DNA of 64,000 bases from Polyporus tsugae (lineage: Eukaryota > Basidiomycota > Agaricomycetes > Polyporales > Polyporaceae): positions 937,501 through 1,001,500 of the forward strand of contig JAHRBS010000010.1 in NCBI GenBank assembly GCA_024305745.1, given 5' to 3'. Under the pieces are notes generated by a model. The model was not told the DNA's origin. It did not search any database and saw only the letters and a program-made list of their open reading frames with translations. Shown piece after piece: positions 33,073 through 45,185 of the stretch. Within the stretch, counting starts at the first letter, position 1, and every line of letters starts with the position of its first letter. Both the position numbers and the translations under genes were made by a program.

Positions 33073-33670
33073 CTACGTAACACTAACCTCTCTCCGCTTC
33101 TTCTTCAACCGACATTCGACTGACCTCGATCTTGGCGGTGGATATCGGGCACACCTGGGTGTATTGAGCTGCCGTAACATGTTAGAGTTTATAACGTACC
33201 CATGACGCAACGGCTCCGCACGACCCTCTGAAAGACCAATATGATCCGACTTTCGCTTCTGAGGAAGCTCTACAAGAGCTCCGACGATGTCCTCGACTGA
33301 CACCGAGCGGTCAGGCCGGACAGACTGGCACAGGTTGGTCGTCTTCGTCTCACAAAGTGCAGTGATGCACTTGTCGACACAACGCCGGGCCCCGGCTCGT
33401 CTGCGCAATATATAGCTGGTGATAGGAACACACCGCAACGTTGAAACTTTACTTGCGTCCATGTCGCCACCAGCTGCGGAGATGAAGGACTGAAGGACGG
33501 AATCTGAGAATGAGTAAATTTGTTCGGAAGAGTGACAACGCCAATCGTACCTTGACATATAGTGGGCTCCTGTTCGCATAGCCAGGGTACTTCTCCAAGA
33601 AGCACGGACGAGCTCCAAGTTTCCGAGTCAACCGTCTTGTCCGTAAAATACGGCTGGGGATTCTACATTA
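33073..33670 (-). pseudogene. Aldo/keto reductase relic 2
   Basis: Minus-strand pieces of the same reductase family as at 2 and 57 kb. From high to low coordinate: VFYGQDG-stop-LGNLELVR, then KYPGYANRSPLYVKV in another frame, then CVDKCITALCETKT.NLCQSVRPDRSVSVEDIVGALVEL (about 33390-33270 region), then KSDHIGLSEGRAEPLRHG. The internal stop and frame change show it is dead. The N-terminal and C-terminal thirds are missing. Confidence 0.75.
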
Positions 33671-34814
33671 GCAGTGTATATCACTGAGAGGGGCGTCCGG
33701 GGCTTTGTCGGTGTATCTTGGCATTGCCACAGTAGGAAGGAAGTGCAGAGGTGAGGCAGATGACGGGAGGACGGCGATGAGAGTCGGATGAGCGCAGGAC
33801 ACAGTATTTTATAGACGCCCGCGGTCCAACGCCGACTAGTCGCCGACTTCGCATGCCACGCTCACGCATTCACTACCACAGCCTGCCGGCAGGCTATCAT
33901 TTAACAGATTCCTACCAAGTTTGAACAAAATTGGTGGAGAGATTTGGGAGAGATGCCCGAGATACATAGTACCGATTTTCGCCGGGCAGGATTTCAACGT
34001 CAACGTCAACCCATAGGCGCAATAAGCGTTCGCCGAGTGAGCGAGGGCAGGCGAGCGTCTAGTATGGTTTCACTTAACTTGAATTCGGCCGTTGTCTCAG
34101 GTTTATGTTTTGCATGAATTCAACCGAGTCTGCATTTGCATTGAGTTCTTGTTTGAACTACTTCAAGAGGCCAGATCAACCCCATCGCAGAAGGTGCGTC
34201 TTAGTAATGCTTTGGCTTGATTTCTAATGAGGATGCTCAAAGGAATGCATGCACGGTCCGGCTGATCAGCGTACGCGTGGGCTGTTCATATCTCATATCT
34301 TGGCACCTACTCTCACATTCGCCTACTCGTGACCAGCACGCCCGACCGACTCTCGGAAATTCTTGTCTCAGTTACCGATACTTATCTGCAGAGGTTAAGA
34401 GCGCAAGCTGACGCCTCGAGCCTCGAGCAGGGGGCAGCTTATCGCCAGTGACTCGTGCGAGGTGGTCAGCCGAAGGACGGAGCTCCTTCCCGTGCGCCAT
34501 GGCCGTTATATGGAGCTGAAGCTGGCGTGAATGCGCAACACAACGCCTCGCTCACCTTCCAACTCGTTCTCCAGGACGATCTCCTCTCTTCGGGCGACGA
34601 TCTCTGGGGACTATCGCATCCACACGGTGTGGGTGGACGCCTCGAGACTCGAGCTTGCGATTAGCTGGATCGGAGCGTACTGTATAGCTTTATCGATCGC
34701 TGGTCGTCCGCACTCAGATACTTCCGCTCTCCCCACTGCGATCGCTCGCAATCCTTTTACAGTTGCAAATTGGAATACCCCGCACGGCTTGAACGGGCCT
34801 AGCACGAGTCAACT
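33671..34814. other. Spacer upstream of the DUF3445 gene
   Basis: No gene supported. A 16-base perfect palindrome lies at 33880-33895 (listed). An open plus frame at 34531-35175 overlaps the first exon of the next gene in a different phase and is rejected. Confidence 0.4.
33880..33895. repeat. 16-base perfect palindrome
   Basis: AGCCTGCCGGCAGGCT reads the same on both strands. It stands alone in a gene-free stretch; it could be a dimeric factor site or a scar, with no further support. Confidence 0.4.
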
Positions 34815-36791
34815 ATGGATCTGCAGATATCGATCATCACCGCCAGGAAGGATTTGCCCCTCCTTGCAGGCCTCTTCATATCCCTCTTCATCTACGCAGG
34901 CTACAGAGCCTGGGCGAGGCGCAATGCTTCACGCGGTCGGGGCACGACCCCACTCGTCAAGTCGCTCAGTAATACCACCAGCGAAAAGGCAAGCTTGGCG
35001 AAGGCGAAGGAGCGCGCACTCGGAGGTATGTTACGCAGTCCCTCTCGGTTTCAATCCAACGCCACGCTTCTATTCACCGCGCATGCGCGTGTGCTACTAC
35101 TATTTACGTCCTCCCCATATCGTTTTCGGGTTGCTCACGTTCGCTCCCCCCTCCACGCAGAATGGCACGCCGTGAAGTTCGACTACCCGCGCGTAGCGCC
35201 CAGCGCGACGCCCTTCAGCACCCTCAAGCCAATCCCGTACCGTCCGTTCCGATGGGGCGAGTACCAGTGAGCCTTTACAGCCCCCTCCCCCCCACCGCGC
35301 ATGACTAAGAATGACGCGCGCGCGCACTGGTAAGCGTGACGATGGGCATTAGGAATATGCTCTGGGACGAATGGATCGAGCTCGACCGCGACTTCGCGCA
35401 GACACACAGGGTGTGCGAGCACCGTATACGGACACGCGGGGAGAAGCTCGTGCAGGTTCACCCCGCGCAGCCGGGCGTGGTCGAATCGGGACATGCTGCG
35501 GGTACGTTATCCCATTCGTCAGGGCCATGTACCTCAAGGTCATTGCGCTGACCCTCTTTGTCTCTCGACATTGACAGCTGAGGAGCTCCTCTATGAGCTG
35601 GCTGAATACCTCTCACGCAGCTACCCGGATGTATATCGCGTTACGCGATATCCTGTTTCGACGCGGGAAGACGAGAACGGCTGGTATGGCGAGGGCAGAA
35701 TCAAGACGATCACGATCGTACCGTTCCAGGAGACTCATGATTTAGAGAAGGAAGAACCTCTGAAGGCGGCGCGTTCGTTGTGAGTCCTGGGAGCGATGCA
35801 ATGGGGTTTTCCAGGCTCTAATTGAATGATTGGTCACGGTGTTTAGGATACAGGAAGATTTCACGATCATGCTGGAGGGGTCGGATGGACGCTACTATCT
35901 CCAGGCCGGTGCCGTATGCATTGCAGGTGCATCCCAGCTTCGAAAGCTTTCGCCAGAGCATTATCCTGATTAGAAACAACCACAGGCTCGTGGCGGCTCG
36001 ACGACAAGATGGGCATGCCGCTCGAAGACATCCACACGTCCGGCCACGTCCCCAAATGTAAGTGAATCGACCGATCAATGGGCACGTTGTCCTCCATTAC
36101 CGAGCTCGGCTCTCACGCCTTCCACGCGCGTCACTGTCAGACAAGGACAAACTCCAAATGAGCATGGAGCGCTACTTCCGGCGAATGTCCGTCGACAAGC
36201 CGGTCGTGCGCAACAACTACGCCTTCCAGGTTGTGGCCCCGCCCGAGATGCGGGGTGCGGCGCCGCCCCCTGGCTCGCTGCTGGACGTCGACCCGGAGGA
36301 GCTCGCGTGGGCGGTGACGATGAACGGCGACGAAGAGACATCCGAGTTTGAGCGTGCGAGACACATCAACGACCAATACGAGGACGACGGCGTCCCTGCA
36401 TTGCTCCCCCTCCGACTGGCCAAGGTCGAGACCCCAGCGACATCTGAGACGTTGTACTTGAGGACTGAGAGGCAGACACTGCGGAGGCTGCCGCATACTG
36501 GAGCGATCGTGTTTACGATCAGGGTGTACCAGACGCGGCTGGACGAGCTGGTCAAGGAACCAGGCGTACCTGGTCGTATTGCGAGTGCGATTCGCAGCTG
36601 GCCGGAGGACGTGGCAAAGTGAGTGGCACCTTGCATTCCGAACGCGATGAGTTGAAGATCGATTTGGGTGCAGATACAAAGCGCGCGGGGCCTACGAGAG
36701 TATCCTACCATACCTGGATGAGTGCCATGCCGAGCAGGTGGAGAGAGGGATCATCGGCGAGGAAGACAAGAAGGCGAACTTCCCGTTCTAA
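34815..36791 (+). CDS. DUF3445 family protein (HODM-like haem-dependent N-demethylase), 477 aa
   Basis: Fungal member of the DUF3445 family, which includes haem-dependent oxidative N-demethylases. Eight exons: 34815-35025, 35161-35266, 35335-35501, 35578-35779, 35847-35926, 35986-36057, 36141-36618 and 36674-36791; phases all fit and no stop interrupts. An N-terminal hydrophobic segment (LPLLAGLFISLFIYAGY, about residues 14-30) suggests a membrane anchor. Family motifs: MGIRNMLWDEWIELDRDF, ELLYELAEYLSRSYPD, DFTIMLEGSDGRYYLQAGA, SWRLDDKMGMPLEDIHTSGH, KPVVRNNYAFQV, and LRTERQTLRRLPHTGAIVFT followed by TIRVYQT. The enzyme is expected to remove methyl groups from small amines; the actual substrate cannot be read from sequence. 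The acceptor of intron 2 (TAAG before 35335) follows a CG-rich tract and is the least typical site. Confidence 0.85.
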
Positions 36792-37461
36792 TGCGGGGGC
36801 GGCGTAGATGAACCACAGAGTATAGTGTTCTCACATCCAACTGTAGCGGTAGAGTTGTCGAAATTATTGCGCTCTGTGCCGCGTGGCATATAGTCGTGGC
36901 GCGAGCGACGATCTCGAGTGGCAGGGGCCAAAGTCTGTGGACAGGGAGCACGCCAGGATGACGTCGGGGACCTGAGCTTGCATACATGGCAGGGAAGATT
37001 TCCATCCACGCGGGGCATGCGGCTCATGCGGACCTGGTTGGGTGCGAGTCTGCTTCGATTTCTCCCTCGCATGCGGCGAGTTCCCTGGACAGGGTGAGTA
37101 TAAAGACGAGGGAGTGGCAGACGGGTGTTTCTCCGTTTCCCCGCCGCAGCTTTGTGCGTTCTTCCCTCCCTCTGCGGTCGTCGCGTACGCGTTGAGGACG
37201 TCGATCGCTGACGTCTGCGGCACCTTAGGCGAGATCGAAGGCGCATATTGCGAGCCATATCGGGAGCGAGAGCAGTGCACCGGCGGCAGTGTGGGAGACT
37301 GTGGGAGATCTCGCGGAGCAGCCCCGGCAATGGTCCCGCCCACGGTGGACGCATGGCAGGCTCAGAGCCCAGCTCGGCCTGCTCGCTCTTCTCAACGGCC
37401 TGCTGGCCGTGGTCATATACACTCGTCATCACACCGCCCTTCATCACCACCGCCCTCGACG
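36792..37461. other. Spacer / promoter of the MDR gene
   Basis: 670 bases between two same-strand genes. Open frames on both strands run through it, including one continuous with the first exon of the next gene from 37042; the first Met with convincing composition is at 37462. Nothing else seen. Confidence 0.4.
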
Positions 37462-40400
37462 ATGCCCAAGCCGACCCTCATCCAGTCCATCCTCAACAGA
37501 CCATCCCAGTCATACCAGCACCCCACCCAGCGCGACTACCATTCCGCCCGTGGGGAACTCTTCAGACTCGCCCACGCCACAGCAAAAATCATTCCCGGCC
37601 AGTTTGACGACTCTGGTCTTGACACTTCTACTCCCGGAAACTCTGACACCGAGACCTACCACTCATCTGCCACCTTCGATCGCTCTTCCCAACGACCATC
37701 GTCCAAGTCGCGAGCTCTGTCGAGCCACTCTGGTTCAGATGTCTCTCAGTCGCAGCGAACAACAGAGGTGAGCACTCTACTCCACTCCGCCTGGGGGTTT
37801 TTCGGTTATTTTTGGCCGACGGGGCTTATCGGTATACCGTGCGGTGAATAGCCCAAACGCAACCCCGCCCACTCTATCGCATCAACCTCTTCCTTCGTAT
37901 CAGTCAAGAATCCAGACGACAGCCGCTCCCACACTCGCAAGTCCTCCTCTAACGCCCCCTCCTATCAGTCCCGCTCCAGCTCCAGCAGGGATCCCTCCAC
38001 CAAGGGGAATGAGGGAGACGTCGAAGAGAGCACCGACGAGGACGAGGACGGCACCGACATCTTCTACACCCCTCGCACCTCCCTCGCTTCGTCATCAGCC
38101 TTATCCAGAGCGTCTGCCCTCGCCATGCTCGAGACCCCCGTGCTACCGTCCGCTCTTCTCCCCCTCCATACCAAGTCAAATCCCGTCTCCGCACCTAATC
38201 CGCTAAATGACGACACACCTCCGGTCTCACGAACGCCGTCGGGCTCGTCATTATCATCTGTGGCATCATCGACCAGCGGCGGTGACGACTCTCCTTCGCT
38301 ATTCTCGGACCCGTCGCGCGGCACGTCCACACGGCCCACGACTGCGGGCAGCTCCGAGCGTGGGGCCAAGCACGCCGCGAGCTCTGTGGAGACCATAACT
38401 ATCGCATCGTCCAACTCGCGCCCCCGTACACTGTCCGCAGGAGCCAAGTCTGCCGGCTCATCGTCCTCCGCGCGCTCGGGCGCAAGCACCATCCGCAAAC
38501 ACCGCGAAGAGGCCGGCAAGCTGACGTACACCGATGAAGACTGGGCCAAGGACATCCGGTGGCTCACGCCGCCGAAAATGCCGGCTGCGTCCAACGGCCG
38601 CCGGAGCTCGAGGACGCTCCCGCCCGACCTTCCGAGCCTCGACAACGACTTGTCTGGCCGTCGGAGACCGGGGCATGCAAATCCGAGGGGGAAGGGCGAC
38701 AGGCGGAGCAAACGCTCGCGCCATTCGCGCGGACGGATGTCTGCGCTCTGGGAAGAGGACGAGAGCGAGGATGGCAGCACGGACTTCACGAGCTCTGAGG
38801 CGAGTCGCTCAACCACGCCCATACCGGACACCCCACCGCATTCCATAACTTCTTCCCCCCTCGCGAAAATAACGACCCTCCCGCTGTCCGCGGAGCCACA
38901 AGAGGAAAGCGCGCCATCCGAATCCACGCATTCTGAGAGCACGCCGGACGTACGCTTGGAGAAGTATGCGCGAGGGCACCGGCGGACATACTCGACAACG
39001 TCGTCTCTCTTCCGTCCTGGCGGGTCGTCAAATGCGCATTTACCGACACACCCACTCCCAAATCCCGTTCCTTCATCATCGGCTACCTCCACTCGGAATG
39101 GCTTCACCGGCCTCACCCTCCCTCATGCCGGATACTCAAACGCCAAAGGCAAAGCAACCGCGGAGGGCCATATCGACCTCGTTCGCTCAGGCGTCGCGCA
39201 AAGCAGCATGGCAACGATCGAAGTCATCCGCGGTGTTGCAGCAACGATCTCAAATGGCACACTACCACTCTCCACAAACAACTCCTCATCATCGAAACCC
39301 CGTCGAACACTATCATTTTCCCTCGGCCGCTCGTTCACGTTCAACTTCAAGGGCAAGAAGCGCGAAAGCGCCACGCCAGTGCACCTCCGCGGCGGCCTCC
39401 CCCTGCCCGTGGCGTTCACGGCGCACGTCGCACCGCCCTCGTTCGTGCCCGAGTCGCATGTCCTTGTGCAGGTGCACGCCGTCGGCCTCGATACCCTCGA
39501 TTCGTTGATCGTGCACGACAAGGCAGGCATGAACGGCAACGGCGGCGGGTTGACGGGCGGGAAGGGCATCGGCGGCGGGAAGGCGGGCTTCATCCCCGGG
39601 CGGAGCTTCGCAGGGAAGGTCATCGAGTGCGGCTGGGCCGTGCGCGAGGAGGTGTGCAGGCGGGGTGAATGGGTCGTGGGGCTGCTGGACGTGAAGAAGG
39701 TACGTTACCATCGCTTGTATATCTACACCCCCAATACGAATGCAGCCTTCGGGCCCGAATTCGAATTTGAATGTGCGTGCACTGACGCTGTTGACCCCAG
39801 TGCGGCGCGCTCGCAGAGTTCATCCTCGTCGAGCGCCATCGTGTCCACCGAGCGCCGCAACCCCGCCCGCGTACCCCGGCACCGCTGTTCCAGGCGCGAA
39901 GGCGGATGCACCTCCGGAGCGCGTCCCTTCCCCCCAACGGCCATTCGTATGCGTCCTCGCCTCTCGCGCCTGCCGCGCTGACAGTTGAGGAGCTTGCGTT
40001 GTTGCCATTATGTGGCGTCCCGGCCCATCGCGCTATCCGCACGTTCGCAGACGTCCTCACCCCGCCGCTGGGCACCAAGTCCTCTGATCCGCCAAACAAA
40101 TCGGACAAGCGAGCCCTGATCCTCAGAGGCCACGATGGCGCGGGCGCGCTCGCCGTGCAGATGCTCCACGAGCGCGGCGTCCGCGTCGCCGTCCAGGTCC
40201 CCGAATCCGCGATGCTCGACGACGATCAGCCATCAGCAGCAGAAGAACCAGCCCCGGCGCAGAACGGGAACGGGAACGGGAACGCGAATGGGCACGGGCG
40301 TAAAATCTCGCTCGACCTCGTCCGCCCGTCGCCGTCGAAGTCCGACAAGGACAAGGGGAAGGGGAAGGAGGGCCAGAAGCCGAAGCTGAGCAAGCAGGCG

Positions 40401-41168
40401 CGGTCCGAGGGGCGCCTGCGCGGGTGGGGCGTCGAGGACATCTTCGTCGGGGAGCCGCTGGACGTCCTCCGGCAACTCGCAGAGGACGGCCAGTCGTTCG
40501 ACATGGTCCTCGACACCGTCGGCGGCACCGCGGTCTGGGAGGCCGGACAGAGGCTGCTCACCACGGACTGGACCGCCGCCGCCTCGCGCTCGTCGGCCTC
40601 TCTAGGGCGGGGCGAGGGCTCGCGCAACGCGTCGCTCGACGTCGACCTCGGCGCGGACCCCGCCGCGATGGGTGCGAACGCCGAGAGCGCCGCGAAACTG
40701 AAGCGGGGCCGGAGCACGTCTAGGAGCAGGCCCATGATCACCCACGCGCAGTTCACGACCATCGTCGGGGACACGCCGCACCGCCCGATCCCGACCGCGC
40801 AGGACAACCTCAAGGGCGGGCTGCGCTCGCTCCGGCGCGCGACATCGACGACGGCCAAGTCCTCGCCCGCCGTGCTCACTCGTGGGGCCAGCAAGCGCGA
40901 GAAGCGGCTCGTCGGATACGCATGGCTCAGTGTCGCGGCCGACGTCGATATGGAGGGCGAGGACGTGCGCGACTCGCTTGGCGCGGTCGTGCGCATGGCC
41001 GAGGGCGGCTGGCTCAGGCCGCCGTGCGTCGACGCGGAGGGCGAGGCGGAGGAGGCCGGCAAGATCGTGCTGTTTGAGAACGCCCCCGAGGTGTTCAGGC
41101 GGGGCGTCGTCGGCCCGCTGGGCGTGTTGGCGGACGGGGGAACGTGCGCGGTCCGGATCGTAGGGTAA
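37462..41168 (+). CDS. Large MDR-superfamily oxidoreductase-like protein with disordered N-terminus, 1173 aa
   Basis: Exons 37462-37767, 37852-39699 and 39801-41168. Residues 1-500 are Ser/Thr/Pro-rich and probably disordered. From about residue 580 a medium-chain dehydrogenase/reductase (GroES-fold plus Rossmann) begins: HVLVQVHAVGLDTLDSLIVH, GFIPGRSFAGKVIECGWAV, GEWVVGLLDVKKCGALAEFI, then ALTVEELALLPLCGVPAHRA, followed by a nucleotide-binding-like strand ALILRGHDGAGALAVQMLHE and FDMVLDTVGGTAVWEAG. The glycine pattern (RGHDGAG) differs from the usual GxGxxG/A. Two low-complexity insertions interrupt the Rossmann part: one with NGNGNGNANGHG and Lys-rich DKDKGKGKEGQKPK, another Ser/Arg-rich. 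Ordinary MDR enzymes are 320-400 aa, so this is about three times longer. It may be a scaffold or signalling protein with a degenerate enzyme fold. No zinc-ligand pattern was clear. Confidence 0.75.
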
Positions 41169-41645
41169 GATTGGCTCGAGACGTCGTTGTGTATATTGTG
41201 AACGGCGAAGACGACAGAGATATGAATGGCTTCTAGGAGACCGTCGACGGTATCTTGTAGGTGTGCTTCCTCGTTCTAATCATTTGGTTTGGTTTGGTTC
41301 ATTTTTCGATTTCCACTTGCACTGCGGACTACTGCTCGTGATTGACATCGGGACAGTGTGTATGTACCCGTAGAAATATTATTGTGACTTCCGAAGCTTC
41401 ATGGTATCGTACGTTGTTGTGTATGATCTAGCGGCATTTGTATTTTCCTCTCCATCGATACGTACATTGCGCATTGACTCCGTTCACGCACCGCACGCAC
41501 TAATAACGATGATGTTGCACCAGTATCCTCACATCACGTATCGTGTGTGCGTCGGGAACGGCAAGTAAACCTGGTTTGCCGGGGTGATTGACAACAGAAG
41601 ATCTACATGGTATAATAGAATACATCCGCATCTTGCACAGCGATC
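41169..41645. other. Converging 3' flanks
   Basis: 477 bases between the ends of two convergent genes. No feature beyond T-rich stretches near 41283-41315. Confidence 0.5.
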
Positions 41646-44094
41646 TTAGAAGAACTGCTTGAAGTCATACGCGACCTCCCCGTTCTTCGGCGCCGACGCA
41701 GCGCTCTTCTTCGAGGAGGCAGCGTTCGCGACCTTCTTCGGAGCAGCAACCTTTGGCGCGGCTTTCGTGGCTGCCTTCCCAGGCTTTTTGGCGGCCCTGG
41801 ACGCAGGATTGGCCGGCTTCGCGTTGAGCTTTGCCTTCGAAGCAGGCATGGCGGCGCCTTTCGCACCAGCAGCAGACCGAGCCTGCTTCGTACCCTTCGG
41901 CTCTGGCGCAAAAGCAACCCTTTTGGCGGGTCGTGCGGGGGCCGTAGCGAGGGCCCGTTTCCGCTTGCCGCGGGGCGGTGAGGACTCAAGCTCGTCGACC
42001 TCTTCTTCATCTTCGTCCTCGTCCTCATCCTCGTCTCCCTCGTCCTCCCCGTCATCACTGCCTTCTTCCGCGTCACTGCCCTCACTCTTGTCCCCACTCA
42101 GTCCAACCTCATCTACGTCGTCGACCGCGCCGCCATCCTCCTCGTCGGCGTCGTCAGAGGGCGAGACGAAATAGCCCGCGTCAAGCATGCCTTTGCGCAC
42201 GTCGATCTCTCCGGTGCTGAGCTTGACGAGCCCGCCCGATTTGCGCAGCTCCTTGCGGGTCGACAGCTTGGAGAGCACAGACGCGTCCTTAGCATAGACG
42301 TCCGCGAGCGACTGATCGGAGGAGTTGCTACACGAAGGGGTTGGGTTGGAAGGGGCGGTGTAGCGGACGAACTTGCCGCTGCTCCAGTCGCGGAGGACAG
42401 TGCGCGCGGCGCCTGTCAGGTCGGGGTTGCCCTTCTGTTGGACAAAAGCGATGGATATATCAGAAGGGGATTTGGATGTGGGCTATACAAGATGTGGCGA
42501 ACCTTCTTGATAAAGCCGTTCGCACGGGCGAGGCTGGAGAGGAATGCGGTTGCGTCTCCTTCCATGAAGATCGGCAGGTTGTACATGAGCATGAGGTCCT
42601 CCCTGCTAGAGCGGGAGACTAGCTCCGACACTGATCATGTCGTTAGCATACACGAAGTAGCGACGCACGACATAGACCAAGCACTCACTGACTGCAGAGG
42701 GATCCTTCAAACGCTCTATGTGTCCCCTGTTCCGCAAGAGGATGTCGCGCGCACGTATCCGAATCGCATCCCCGTCCGACAAGTCTTCCGCATAGTGCCA
42801 CAGAACCCCTGGAGTGTCAATAATGCGAAGTGACTTCCCGCCCTCGAGGTCGACAGTGACTTCTTGAGGATGGGTCGTGGTAGTCGGCGAAAAGTCGTTC
42901 GTGGAAGACGCGAGCTTGTACGTCTGCAGTGCAGCCTTGCGGAGAAGGGAGTTGACGAACGACGTCTTGCCGGCATTTGTCACGCCGACCACAGCAAGTG
43001 TCAGTGGCTCGTCGCCCTTCTTCTCCGTCGCCCATTGCCGGAGGAGAGCGGTCAAGGAATCCAAGCCCCACGCATCGTCGGCACGCTCGCGCTCCTTGCC
43101 CTTTCCTTTGCTCCACGTGTCCGCGGTAGACACGGGCAGACAAGCGGTCGACGACCTGAATAGAACCGTAGGATAATCCTGCCTCAGCGTCGCCGCCCAT
43201 GCTTCGACAGCCTCCCTGGGACACGCGTCTGCAATGAGACAACGAACGATGTTAATACTCGACGCGGCACATCTATGTATGCGCGAATCACAAGAGGTAT
43301 ACGCACCAATTTTGTTGAGCACCAGCAGCACCTTCTTCCCCAGCTCTCTAGCGACCTCCTCCAGATGCGCACTCCGGCACGAGGGTGGATCCCGAGCATC
43401 GAGGACCTCGACCACCACGTCGGCCGCATCGAGCACGACCTTCAGGTTCGGTAAGTCCGGATTGATGAGCACCGGCACGTCGTCCTCGTCTTCGTCTACG
43501 TCCATCTCCTCGTCTTCCTCATCTTCAGCTTCCACAGCGCGCTGTGCCGCGATGGCCTTGACGCCGTCGAACGTGTTCTCATCTTCGTCCTCGTCCTCGC
43601 CGTCTTCTGCGGCTTGCGACTTAGCCGCCTTCTTCTCGTCCTTGCGCCGCTGCTTCTCCTCCGCAGCCTGTCCCCAATGCAAACCCACCCGTACCCGTCA
43701 GCGTCAGACACACAACACAGACGGACTATGCACGCACCGCACGACGCTGCTCGGCGACCTCGGCGAGGATCTGGTCCTTGTACGGGAAGTTGTTCGGGAT
43801 GCCCGGGTCCTTCGCGTGCTCTAGCATTCACATCCACATCCACACCCACATCCACACGCTGAGTCCTCTCAACCTCCCCAGCATAGAAACGAGACACGCA
43901 CTGCTCTTCCACTGGGGATTCTTCTTGGCCACCTTGCTCTTCTTCCGCCTCGTCTCCTTCACCTTCTTCTTCACCTTCTCCCGCCGGTGTATCGCGACCC
44001 GCTTGCTCGTCTCTGCGGCGACAACGCACGTCAGTAATCCGCAACCCCAGGCAAGGCGTTCCGTGCCCCACTCACTTTTGCGTATTCGAGGCAT
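41646..44094 (-). CDS. nug1: Nucleostemin/Grn1/Nug1-type circularly permuted nucleolar GTPase
   Basis: GTPase of the nucleostemin (GNL3) group, needed for 60S ribosomal subunit maturation and export. A 19-nt first exon (44094-44076) gives MPRIRK and joins a basic N-terminal domain, TSKRVAIHRREKVKKKVKE, as in Grn1/GNL3. An acidic linker follows (42-43.6 kb region), then the permuted G motifs: G4 NKID (formed across an intron at about 43310), G1 GVTNAGKTS (about 42985), and G3 DTPG (about 42810). The G4-before-G1 order is diagnostic. The C-terminal part is acidic (DEDEDEDEDEEEVDELE), then Lys/Ala-rich (KKPGKAATKAAPKVAAPKK), ending DFKQFF with TAG at 41646-41648. At least seven exons. Yeast Nug1 and fission yeast Grn1 are the closest named relatives I can cite; which one is orthologous I cannot decide. 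Expected in the nucleolus. Confidence 0.88.
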
Positions 44095-44184
44095 GACTGG
44101 CTACGAGAGAGAGAGGGGGGGAGAGAACTTGGACAACGCTCCGGGCCGCGCAACTTTTCCCGCCCAACGATCATTTTCAAAACG

Positions 44185-44213
44185 ACAAGCGCCCATATTG
44201 TATGGGCGCTTGT
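44185..44213. repeat. Perfect inverted repeat, 13-base arms, 3-base loop
   Basis: Left arm ACAAGCGCCCATA (44185-44197), loop TTG, right arm TATGGGCGCTTGT (44201-44213); arms are exact reverse complements. It lies 91 bases before the start codon of the GTPase gene. Could be a 5' UTR hairpin or a dimer binding site. Confidence 0.7.
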
Positions 44214-44854
44214 CCAGCCATAAGCGTCACCGCAGCTAGCGCTCGCCAGAGCTTGAGTGGCAAACTCCTCGGACATGCGATTGCGACATATCAGAGGCAA
44301 GTCAGACGACCCCGAAATTTTAGCAGGCCAGCTCGGGCTCCATCCCACGCATGCAGCGGAGCGATGGTGCGCAGCTGTCTTCTATCAAGTGACAAAGACC
44401 TAGGCCAATGTATGTATGTAAAGTCACCCGAGGTCGACGACTCGACGTCGTCATGGGCCATGGCCATTGGCATGTTACGACATTGACATAGCATCAGTTA
44501 ACGAAACGCGGCGATAAAATTGAACGCGCGCACGGACGTAAAGCAGCGGACAAACACTACAACGTTGACATGTATAATGTGTATACTGCTGAACGGGATG
44601 ATGTACGTACGTATAATTCCCGCCTCTGGTCCCCTACATGTGGCTCCGGTTAAGTATCATTGCGCGTCCCTATCCGACGACGCGCGCATACGCGTAAGCC
44701 AGTACAAGCTATATGCAAGACTGAATGAGAAGGAAGCGCAGACCCTCTTTCCTACCTACAACGTACAACAGCAACATGTAAGTACAACAAACGCGGTGTC
44801 ACGTCATACGTCCTATGTAAAGAAAACAACCTACGTATACACGGCCCCCCAATC

Positions 44855-44874
44855 GATGATGATGATGATGATGC
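44855..44874. repeat. Short GAT/ATG microsatellite
   Basis: About six to seven tandem copies of a GAT trinucleotide in non-coding DNA downstream of the bZIP gene. Confidence 0.7.
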
Positions 44875-45185
44875 GTTAAGTGACCAGGTCCGTGTCCGTA
44901 TGTACACCCACGCACGACAGCGACGTGTGCGTCCACGGATGAGAGACTTCTTGACATCGGCAACGTACGCTGCCGCTGCACGACGCATAACGCGTCGCCG
45001 ACGGGAACGAGCCGACTTGTATACGGCACCGTCGACGACGTTCATCGCCAATCGCCAACCATCAACCTTCCACACCTGCCATCCACAGCTTGGCGTGCTA
45101 TCTTCATCGGCGTCGATCGTCTCCCCACGCAGGCCAGCCAAGAACGGGAGAGGTCGAAACCAGAGCCACAGGAATGCAAAACAGC

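Larger units (their letters stand above)
44095..45185. other. Region between the GTPase and bZIP genes
   Basis: 1.1 kb containing the promoter of the GTPase gene (minus strand) and the 3' flank of the bZIP gene (minus strand). It holds a 29-base hairpin at 44185-44213 and a GAT-type microsatellite near 44855-44874. Short frames are not supported. Confidence 0.45.

Noticed and set aside
34531..35175. 214-codon plus-strand open frame at the start of the DUF3445 gene
   Set aside because: Out of phase with the DUF3445 exons, which carry clear family motifs.
38064..39116. 350-codon minus-strand open frame
   Set aside because: It is fully antisense to the disordered part of the MDR-type protein, where GC-rich Ser codons leave the opposite strand open.
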